From positions 1 to 7,436 of the forward strand of contig PKTV01000268.1 of assembly GCA_002868985.1 (NCBI GenBank): a stretch of 7,436 nucleotides of DNA, in the 5' to 3' direction. This DNA comes from Desulfobacteraceae bacterium. GTDB taxonomy: Bacteria; Desulfobacterota; Desulfobacteria; Desulfobacterales; UBA11574. Below are positions 1 through 4,892 of the stretch, one piece after another. The stretch's first letter is position 1, and every line of letters begins with the position of its first letter. Under the pieces are notes generated by a model, which saw only the letters and a list, made by a program, of their open reading frames with translations, did no database searches and was not told where the DNA came from. Position numbers and translations under genes: made by a program.

Positions 1-617
1 ATAATATGGCCAATAGTAATACCAATGGCTTTAAGAAAGATATCATATCTTTTTATGAGGCACTCGATATGCAAACTATTTCCGAGACGGACTTTTCCCA
101 GGGGCCTGTAAGATATACGGGAAATGAGCTCGATGTGGCATTAAGCTCCAAAGGTTTTTTCAAAATCCAAACTCCCAATGGGTTAAGATATACCAGAGAT
201 GGCGCATTTTCCATCAACGTAGAAGGAATTCTGGTGACAGGGAATGGAGACACGGTATTGGGGCAAAATGGTCCCATAACAGTAGAGGGCGGCGAGGTGT
301 ACATCGGAAGAGATGGACAAGTTGTGGTGAATAATGAATCGGTGGATAAAATACTGGTCGTCGATATTGATGCGCCTCAGCTCCTTAAAAAAGAAGGCGG
401 GTCATATTATTCTTATCAGGGAGAAAACGAAGAGATATCAACATCGACCGATGCCGAGATTCAACACAAATATTTGGAAGGTTCCAATGTTAATCCGACG
501 CAGGAAATGATTAAAATGATAGAGACGTACAGGGCTTTTGAGTCAGTTGAAAAGGCGATTCAGTCCATTGACGAATTAACCGCTGAAATGGTTAGTGATG
601 TTGGTACTGTCACATAA
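1..617 (+). CDS. flgF: Proximal rod protein FlgF, 5'-truncated by the window edge
   Basis: FlgF is a structural subunit of the proximal flagellar rod, the driveshaft crossing the periplasm. The frame is open from the first base. The ATG at base 6 is not the true start: base 3 reads Asn, and N-M-A-N-S-N-T-N-G-F-K-K is the internal 'ANNLAN.NT.GFKK' signature of the rod/hook family, so roughly 25 N-terminal residues lie upstream. Counting from that Met, the central domain has NELDVAL and GFFKI (about 41-54), YTRDGAF (62-68) and the C-terminal rod helix has EGSNVNPTQEMIKMIETYRAFE (158-179). It is a paralogue of the following gene: FlgG has the matching NELDMAI, GFF and YTRSGNF segments. FlgF rather than FlgG is chosen because a standard FlgG follows and this protein is shorter. 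It ends 14 bases before flgG. Family assignment is certain; FlgF over other rod proteins is very likely. Confidence 0.93.
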   Translation, partial: NMANSNTNGFKKDIISFYEALDMQTISETDFSQGPVRYTGNELDVALSSKGFFKIQTPNGLRYTRDGAFSINVEGILVTGNGDTVLGQNGPITVEGGEVYIGRDGQVVVNNESVDKILVVDIDAPQLLKKEGGSYYSYQGENEEISTSTDAEIQHKYLEGSNVNPTQEMIKMIETYRAFESVEKAIQSIDELTAEMVSDVGTVT

Positions 618-620
618 AAA

Positions 621-625
621 AGGAG
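621..625 (+). promoter_or_regulatory. Ribosome binding site of flgG
   Basis: AGGAG lies six bases before the ATG at 632, directly after the flgF stop codon. It fixes the flgG start and shows that flgF and flgG can be read from one transcript. Confidence 0.8.
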
Positions 626-631
626 AAAATC

Positions 632-1414
632 ATGTTAAGAGGATTGTGGTCCGCAGCTTCGGGAATGGCTGCTCAAAAAATGAACATTGATGTTATTGCA
701 AATAACCTGGCAAACGTAAACACAGCGGGTTTCAAAAAGAGTCGGACGGATTTTCAAGACCTCATGTATCAAACGGTGAATCAGGCCGGGTCTGAAACAG
801 CCACCGGAGACCAGATTCCAGTTGGTATCCAGGTCGGCATGGGAACAATGCCTATTGGCGTTCACAAGGAATTTACGCAGGGTGATTTTCAACAGACGAA
901 AAATGAGCTGGATATGGCAATTGAAGGGAGGGGTTTTTTTAAGGTGCTTAGCAGTGAAGAAGAGCTCTATACCCGTTCAGGGAACTTTAAAATGGATGCA
1001 AATAGAAATATTGTGACTCCCAATGGAGACAAGTTACAACCGGAGATGACGGTTCCAGCCGAGACAGTGACCATTAAGATTGATGGTGATGGTACGGTAA
1101 CTGCCTTTGACCCCGACGGCGTTGGCGCTTCCCTTGGAACAATAGAATTATATTCATTCGCGAATCCGGCAGGACTTTTCAGCCGTGGCCATAATCTATA
1201 CGGATCCACGGATGCTTCGGGAGAGGCCGTAAACGGCACACCCGGTTCAGAGGGTATGGGTACAATTGCTCAGGGGTTTGTTGAAAGTTCTAATGTGGAT
1301 GTTGTGAAAGAGATGGTTGACATGATTATGGCACAAAGGGCTTATGAGATTAACAGTAAGGCAATAAAAACAGCGGACGAAATGCTGGCCATAGTAAACA
1401 ATATTTCAAGGTAA
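632..1414 (+). CDS. flgG: Distal rod protein FlgG
   Basis: FlgG builds the distal rod that passes through the P and L rings and connects to the hook. At 260 residues it has the usual family length. The N-terminal rod helix has IANNLANVNTAGFKK (residues 22-36). Residues 46-63, YQTVNQAGSETATGDQIP, line up with the FlgG-specific stretch that stiffens the rod and separates FlgG from the hook protein FlgE (compared with Salmonella FlgG from memory). The central domain contains GFFKV (101-105) and LYTRSGNF (112-119). The C-terminal helix has GFVESSNVDVVKEMVDMI (215-232) and AQRAYEINSKA (234-244), a hallmark of the family. The start is fixed by AGGAG six bases upstream. The next gene, flgA, begins eight bases after the stop. 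Nothing is missing or unusual. Confidence 0.98.
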   Translation: MLRGLWSAASGMAAQKMNIDVIANNLANVNTAGFKKSRTDFQDLMYQTVNQAGSETATGDQIPVGIQVGMGTMPIGVHKEFTQGDFQQTKNELDMAIEGRGFFKVLSSEEELYTRSGNFKMDANRNIVTPNGDKLQPEMTVPAETVTIKIDGDGTVTAFDPDGVGASLGTIELYSFANPAGLFSRGHNLYGSTDASGEAVNGTPGSEGMGTIAQGFVESSNVDVVKEMVDMIMAQRAYEINSKAIKTADEMLAIVNNISR

Positions 1415-1422
1415 TTAAGAAG

Positions 1423-2178
1423 ATGAATAAAAACATATGTAAAATATTTATTTTCCTCTGTATTTTAGGGTTTTATTCGGCTTCAATGGGTGCGGCAATC
1501 AGTAAAAGTGATCCTCAGATTGTCTCCCATCAAAGTTACCAAAGCATACCGGAGACCAAATTCGGAGAAATCTTTCAGAAATATCTTTATCGAAATTTAA
1601 ACAACCAAGGTTGCGATGTGGTTATATCCAGACTGAAGATAACCGGCAATGTTCCCGTGCCTGCCGGAAGTATCGGTTTTCAGTCATATCAAAAAGGTAA
1701 AAGAAGACTTGAAGGACATGTCAGCTTAATCGTCGTGGTTAAGATAAATGATGTGGTAAAAAATAAAGTTAAACTATCCGGTTGGGTTGATATCTTTCAG
1801 CCTGTAGTTTGTGCTTCTCGTGATCTAAAAAGAGGAGAGAGGATAAGCAAAGAGGATCTTTACTTTGTAAAAAGAAATATATCTCATATATCTTCGAAGA
1901 TTCTAACCGATATGAATAGGATCATCGGTCTCATGGCAAAGCATAACGTAAAAAAAGATACCGGTCTTAAAGAATGGATGTTTGAAAAATTTCCAATTGT
2001 GGATAAAGGAGACATCGTTACAATATTAGCTGAATCCGGAGATATAAAGGTGACTGCTCCCGGAAGAGTTTTGATGAAAGGTTATGCCGGTGAGCTTGTA
2101 AAAGTTCAAAATTTAATGAGCAAAAAAGAGATTTACGCCAAGGTCGTTAACGGCTCAATAGTGGCAGTAGAATTTTAG
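1423..2178 (+). CDS. flgA: Flagellar P-ring chaperone FlgA
   Basis: FlgA is a periplasmic protein that helps FlgI polymerise into the P-ring around the rod. The 251-residue product opens with a Sec signal peptide: basic N-terminus MNKNICK, hydrophobic core at about 8-21, likely cleavage near residues 21-25. A poorly conserved N-terminal domain follows. Residues about 128-190 form the SAF domain (VVCASRDLKRGERISKEDL, then IGLMAKHNV), and 190-250 the C-terminal beta domain with KGDIVTILAESGDIKVTAPG (195-214) and a final V-V-N-G-S-I-V-A-V motif. The mature protein has two cysteines (64 and 130) that could pair. The start codon has only a weak ribosome site (AAGG at 1408-1411 or AAGAAG just upstream), so translation may be coupled to flgG, which ends eight bases before. 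By eye the gene is more A+T-rich than its neighbours. The position beside flgH and flgI supports the call. Confidence 0.93.
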   Translation: MNKNICKIFIFLCILGFYSASMGAAISKSDPQIVSHQSYQSIPETKFGEIFQKYLYRNLNNQGCDVVISRLKITGNVPVPAGSIGFQSYQKGKRRLEGHVSLIVVVKINDVVKNKVKLSGWVDIFQPVVCASRDLKRGERISKEDLYFVKRNISHISSKILTDMNRIIGLMAKHNVKKDTGLKEWMFEKFPIVDKGDIVTILAESGDIKVTAPGRVLMKGYAGELVKVQNLMSKKEIYAKVVNGSIVAVEF

Positions 2179-2184
2179 ATACTA
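2174..2184 (+). repeat. 11-base direct repeat, copy 1 (flgA-flgH junction)
   Basis: TTTAGATACTA occurs here across the flgA stop codon and into the short flgA-flgH gap, and again exactly at 4358-4368 in the flgJ-flgN gap. An 11-base match somewhere in a window of this size is expected by chance, but here both copies sit at gene junctions. Function unknown; may be coincidence. Confidence 0.4.
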
Positions 2185-2188
2185 GGAG
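2184..2188 (+). promoter_or_regulatory. Ribosome binding site of flgH
   Basis: AGGAG six bases before the ATG at 2195. It fixes the start so that the lipoprotein signal peptide is complete, with a short basic N-terminus followed by the hydrophobic core. Confidence 0.8.
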
Positions 2189-2194
2189 AGTACC

Positions 2195-2911
2195 ATGGCA
2201 GATAGAAGATACTTACTTTTGTGTATGACGTTCATTTTCCTAACCGGTTGTGCGGGTTTGTCTAAAGAGCCCTCTCATATGGTTCAAACAGCCAAGATTC
2301 AAAAACCTAAATTTGAAGTTTATGAGCCGCCAAAGCCGGAAGAGGGATCTTTGTGGTCGGAAATGTCGGAGGTAAGTCTGTTTCAGGACATGAAGGCGAG
2401 AAAAGTCGGGGATATTGTAACTGTAAGGATCGTAGAGGATCCGGAAGCAGAACTGAATGCTAATACCAAAACAAGTCGGTCTTCAAGCATAGATGCATCG
2501 AAGCTCAAATTTTTGGGTTATATGAAGGCGCTTGCTGAAAAGAATTCCAGACTTGCTCAGAATCCGGGAACAGATGATTTGATGCTGGCATCCTTGGGAA
2601 CCAAATTTGATGGAAAAGGTTCAAGTGACAGGGATGGACATGTAAAGGCATATATTACTGCTGTTGTAAAAAAGGTTCTTTTCAACGGCAATCTGTATAT
2701 CAGTGGACAAAGGGAAATCAGGGTCAATAATGAAACACAGTATATAACATTGTCGGGCGTCGTGAGACCGAATGATGTAACTTCGTCTAATGAAGTCTCT
2801 TCTACATATGTTGCTGATGCAAGGATCACATATTCCGGGAACGGTCCTGTGGCAGACAAACAAAAACCCGGATGGTTAGGGAGGATAGTGGATTATGTCT
2901 GGCCGTTTTAA
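2195..2911 (+). CDS. flgH: Flagellar L-ring lipoprotein FlgH
   Basis: FlgH forms the L-ring, the outer-membrane bushing through which the rod turns. The 238-residue product starts with a type II signal peptide ending in the lipobox L-T-G-C (residues 16-19), so Cys19 would become the lipidated N-terminus. Family motifs follow: GSLWSE (51-56), SLFQDMKARKVGDIVTVRI (61-79), a FDGKGSSDRDG segment (138-148), then TAVVKKVLFNGNLYISGQRE (155-174), SGVVRPNDV (187-195) and the C-terminal GWLGRIVDYVWPF (226-238). Length fits the family. Its last 17 bases overlap the start of flgI in another frame, so the L-ring and P-ring proteins are probably translationally coupled. Assignment is secure. Confidence 0.97.
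   Translation: MADRRYLLLCMTFIFLTGCAGLSKEPSHMVQTAKIQKPKFEVYEPPKPEEGSLWSEMSEVSLFQDMKARKVGDIVTVRIVEDPEAELNANTKTSRSSSIDASKLKFLGYMKALAEKNSRLAQNPGTDDLMLASLGTKFDGKGSSDRDGHVKAYITAVVKKVLFNGNLYISGQREIRVNNETQYITLSGVVRPNDVTSSNEVSSTYVADARITYSGNGPVADKQKPGWLGRIVDYVWPF
2878..2884 (+). promoter_or_regulatory. Ribosome binding site of flgI inside flgH
   Basis: AGGGAGG lies within the flgH coding sequence, ten bases before the ATG at 2895. It supports choosing the overlapping start, which gives FlgI a complete signal peptide. Confidence 0.75.
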
Positions 2912-4061
2912 AAATATATTATACATTGTTTTGCTTCTCTCCTTTATTGTACCCTCTGCAGGTCATTCTGCAAGAATAAAGGACATTTCATCAATTAAAG
3001 GTATCAGACAAAATCAACTTCTTGGTTATGGTCTGATCATCGGTCTCAATGGCACCGGAGACAAGGGCGGAACACAATTTACCATACAGGGCCTGGTGAA
3101 TATGCTTGAACACATGGGAGTCCACGTGGATCCAGGTGAAGTAAAAGTAAAAAATGTTGCCGCAGTTGTCGTTAGTGCAAAATTACCGCCTTTTGGCAGG
3201 GTCGGGAAAAAGATTGATGTCATCCTGTCATCTATCGGTGACGCGAAGAGCCTGCAGGGAGGTACCCTTTTATTGACGCCTTTAAAAGGTGTGGACGGCA
3301 AAGTTTATGCCCTTGCACAGGGTCCTGTTGTTATTGGCGGTTACAGTGCCGGCGGGGCCGCAGGGGGCGGTGTAACAAAAAACCATCCCACGGTAGGAAG
3401 AATCAGTGGCGGGGCTAGCATTGAAAAAGAAATTCCGTTGTCGATAATGAGTAAAAACGAAATGACAATAATTTTAAATAATCCGGACTTTAATACCGCT
3501 GATCGGGCTGCCAAAGCCATAAATTTGCGAATGGGTAAAAACGTTGCCGAACCCATAGATTCAGGCACATTGACATTCAGGATTCCTGAAAAATTTGAAA
3601 ACAAAGTGGTTAACCTGATCGCTCAAATTGGGGAAATCCAAGTAGAGCCGGATTCAATCGCCAAGGTTATCGTGAATGAAAAAACCGGAACGGTTGTGGT
3701 CGGAGAAAATGTCAGGATCCAAAAAGTTGCCGTTGCTCATGGAAATTTGAGTATTCAAATAAAAGAGCAAAAGAATGTTTCACAGCCGCTAGCCTTTGCA
3801 CCTTCAGGAGAAGGGGTTGCTCCACGACAGATGGAAGGCGGTACAGTTGTGGCTCCGGGTGGCAGTACAGTGGTTACCCCCGAAAGTCAGGTGTCTGTGG
3901 CTGAAGAAGACAGTCGTCTTCTTTTGATTCCAAATGGAAGAACCATCGGCGAACTGGTCAACGCATTGAATGCTATCGGCGTAACCCCCAGGGATCTCAT
4001 AACTATTTTACAAGCCATTAAAGCCGCGGGTGCGCTTCAGGGCGAGCTCGAAATTATATAA
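2895..4061 (+). CDS. flgI: Flagellar P-ring protein FlgI
   Basis: FlgI assembles in the periplasm, with FlgA's help, into the P-ring associated with peptidoglycan. The 388-residue product has a Sec signal peptide (hydrophobic core about 8-20, likely cleavage after Ala26, just before RIKDIS). Conserved blocks follow: LLGYGLIIGLNGTGD (42-56), TKNHPTVGRISGGASIEKEI (161-180), ILNNPDFNTADRAAKAIN (183-200 region), NEKTGTVVVGENVRI (261-275) and the C-terminal NALNAIGVTPRDLITILQAI with the terminal LEII. It is about twenty residues longer than E. coli FlgI as I recall it; at least part of the excess is a linker at about 296-335 containing a near-duplicate GGTVVAP/GGSTVVTP. There is no cysteine anywhere, although E. 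coli FlgI uses a disulfide. The start overlaps flgH by 17 bases and is backed by AGGGAGG. FlgJ follows 12 bases after the stop. Confidence 0.98.
   Translation: MSGRFKNILYIVLLLSFIVPSAGHSARIKDISSIKGIRQNQLLGYGLIIGLNGTGDKGGTQFTIQGLVNMLEHMGVHVDPGEVKVKNVAAVVVSAKLPPFGRVGKKIDVILSSIGDAKSLQGGTLLLTPLKGVDGKVYALAQGPVVIGGYSAGGAAGGGVTKNHPTVGRISGGASIEKEIPLSIMSKNEMTIILNNPDFNTADRAAKAINLRMGKNVAEPIDSGTLTFRIPEKFENKVVNLIAQIGEIQVEPDSIAKVIVNEKTGTVVVGENVRIQKVAVAHGNLSIQIKEQKNVSQPLAFAPSGEGVAPRQMEGGTVVAPGGSTVVTPESQVSVAEEDSRLLLIPNGRTIGELVNALNAIGVTPRDLITILQAIKAAGALQGELEII
3837..3881 (+). repeat. Near-duplicate segment in the FlgI C-terminal linker
   Basis: Codons 315-321 read GGTVVAP and codons 322-329 read GGSTVVTP, and the DNA of the two halves is also similar (GGTACAGTTGTGGCTCC against AGTACAGTGGTTACCCC). 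This looks like an old tandem duplication with one added codon, within the low-complexity linker before the conserved C-terminal domain. Confidence 0.55.
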
Positions 4062-4067
4062 AGGAAC
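4062..4067 (+). promoter_or_regulatory. Ribosome binding site of flgJ
   Basis: AGGAAC follows the flgI stop codon and lies six bases before the ATG at 4074. It favours this start over the ATG four codons further on. Confidence 0.6.
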
Positions 4068-4073
4068 AAAAGA

Positions 4074-4349
4074 ATGATAAAGGCAATGACTACGATCCCG
4101 GATGCAACAATTGCACCCAATGACATTCGTCAAGCAAAACTTGAAAAAGCCTGCTCTGAGTTTGAATCCGTTTTTATCACCTATATGTTGAAATCGATGA
4201 GGACCGCCGTTTCGGAAGATGGTCTTTTGGGAAACAACAATGAAAGCAAGATCATTCAATCGATGTTTGACGAAAATCTTGCCATTGGAATGGCAAAGGG
4301 TAATGGCATGGGGCTTGGCAAGATGCTTTTTGAAAGTTTAAAAGATTGA
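4074..4349 (+). CDS. flgJ: Single-domain rod-assembly protein FlgJ (rod-binding domain only)
   Basis: FlgJ is thought to cap and scaffold the growing rod in the periplasm. In enterobacteria it has two domains, an N-terminal rod-binding domain and a C-terminal muramidase that opens the peptidoglycan. This 91-residue product holds only the first: ACSEFESVFITYMLKSMR (26-43), then the GLL segment (50-52) and MFDENLAIGMAKGNGMGLGK (64-83). No muramidase frame follows, since the next gene is flgN. The single-domain form is known from many alpha-, delta- and epsilonproteobacteria, where a separate lytic enzyme does the cutting, so this is not a truncation by frameshift. There is no signal peptide, as expected for a protein exported by the flagellar type III apparatus. 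A second in-frame ATG four codons later is possible but less well placed. Confidence 0.93.
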   Translation: MIKAMTTIPDATIAPNDIRQAKLEKACSEFESVFITYMLKSMRTAVSEDGLLGNNNESKIIQSMFDENLAIGMAKGNGMGLGKMLFESLKD

Positions 4350-4357
4350 ATATGCAC

Positions 4358-4368
4358 TTTAGATACTA
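4358..4368 (+). repeat. 11-base direct repeat, copy 2 (flgJ-flgN gap)
   Basis: TTTAGATACTA, identical to 2174-2184. This copy overlaps the possible -35 region of the candidate promoter before flgN. Function unknown. Confidence 0.4.
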
Positions 4369-4385
4369 AAAAAAACGACCGATAA
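4359..4385 (+). promoter_or_regulatory. Candidate sigma-28 (FliA)-type promoter before flgN-flgK-flgL
   Basis: ACCGATAA at 4378-4385 matches the sigma-28 -10 consensus GCCGATAA in seven of eight positions. At the usual 11-base spacing the -35 octamer would be TTAGATAC (4359-4366), a poor match to TAAAGTTT. It lies in the longest gap in the window, oriented towards flgN, flgK and flgL, which are late sigma-28-dependent genes in enterobacteria. Against it: the weak -35, and the fact that a perfect GCCGATAA also occurs inside flgK. Moderate to low confidence. Confidence 0.35.
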
Positions 4386-4391
4386 TGGAAT

Positions 4392-4397
4392 AGGGAG
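4392..4397 (+). promoter_or_regulatory. Ribosome binding site of flgN
   Basis: AGGGAG lies seven bases before the ATG at 4405 and decides the start of flgN. Confidence 0.75.
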
Positions 4398-4404
4398 TGT
4401 ATTT

Positions 4405-4890
4405 ATGGAGGCGTTTACCGTTGATACGATAGAAAAACTTTTTTACAAAAAGATCATGCTTTACAATGATCTGCTTTATTGTTTTGAAGAAGAGAGAAAA
4501 TCTCTTATCAGAATAGATCTCAAAAAGTTATGGGGATTATCCAAAGAAAAAGATGAGATATGTGCCCAGATAAAATCCATCAGGCAAAATATGTCTGTCG
4601 CCGTTAACCTGGAAAATGAACAAGATTCTTTTAATCTAAATCTGATAATGGATCTTATACCAGGAAAATATATGGATAAATTTAAAAAGCTATACTTAAG
4701 AATTTTAAAACTAAAAGGCGAAATCGAGATCTTAAGGAAACAAAACATCCTCTATATTGATGATTCTCTGGAATTTTTGGATGAGATGATATCGATTATA
4801 ACGGGAGAAACCGATTCCGGATACATTTACAATGACAAATGTCATTTTAATAAATCCGGTTCTCGTTCTTTCCTGGCCAGAGAGGTTTAG
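4405..4890 (+). CDS. flgN: Flagellar export chaperone FlgN
   Basis: FlgN is a cytosolic chaperone that binds the C-termini of FlgK and FlgL and delivers them to the flagellar type III export gate. The 161-residue product is mostly charged and helical: residues about 5-60 (IEKLFYKKIMLYNDLLYCFE, then a lysine/glutamate-rich helix) and 85-132 (LKLKGEIEILRKQNILYIDD, then SLEFLDEMISII) can form the antiparallel helices of the family. The tail from about 134 is flexible and ends SGSRSFLAREV, similar to tails I recall from deltaproteobacterial FlgN. The family is weakly conserved, so the call rests equally on size, helical character and position directly before flgK, two bases from its start. By eye the gene is the most A+T-rich in the window. 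The slot between flgJ and flgN is where relatives often carry flgM; none is present. The sequence is too long and of the wrong character to be FlgM. Confidence 0.85.
   Translation: MEAFTVDTIEKLFYKKIMLYNDLLYCFEEERKSLIRIDLKKLWGLSKEKDEICAQIKSIRQNMSVAVNLENEQDSFNLNLIMDLIPGKYMDKFKKLYLRILKLKGEIEILRKQNILYIDDSLEFLDEMISIITGETDSGYIYNDKCHFNKSGSRSFLAREV
4817..4859 (+). repeat. Nested inverted repeat in the 3' end of flgN
   Basis: AATGACA (4831-4837) and TGTCATT (4840-4846) form a perfect seven-base inverted repeat with a two-base centre. Outside it, CCGGAT (4817-4822) and ATCCGG (4854-4859) form a second perfect pair around the same centre, separated from the inner pair by unpaired stretches of eight and seven bases. 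The whole element lies 34-76 bases before the flgK start, within codons 138-152 of flgN. It could be a binding palindrome or an RNA hairpin, but has no U-tract to mark a terminator. Confidence 0.5.
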
Positions 4891-4892
4891 GC

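Noticed and set aside
6..8. ATG at base 6 as the real start of flgF
   Set aside because: The family motif is already under way before this codon (Asn at base 3), and there is no ribosome binding site in view.
635..892. Open frames on the - strand opposite flgG, flgH, flgI, flgN and flgK
   Set aside because: All are antisense to well-conserved flagellar genes, have no recognisable domain and no convincing ribosome site; they are shadows of codon usage.
1329..1343. TGGCAC followed by GCTT, resembling a sigma-54 promoter in flgG
   Set aside because: The spacing between the GG and GC dinucleotides is wrong, and the sequence encodes the invariant A-Q-R-A-Y motif of FlgG.
4350..4404. Transcription terminator after flgJ
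   Set aside because: There is an A-run but no stem-loop followed by a T-run on the + strand, and flgN follows with its own ribosome site.
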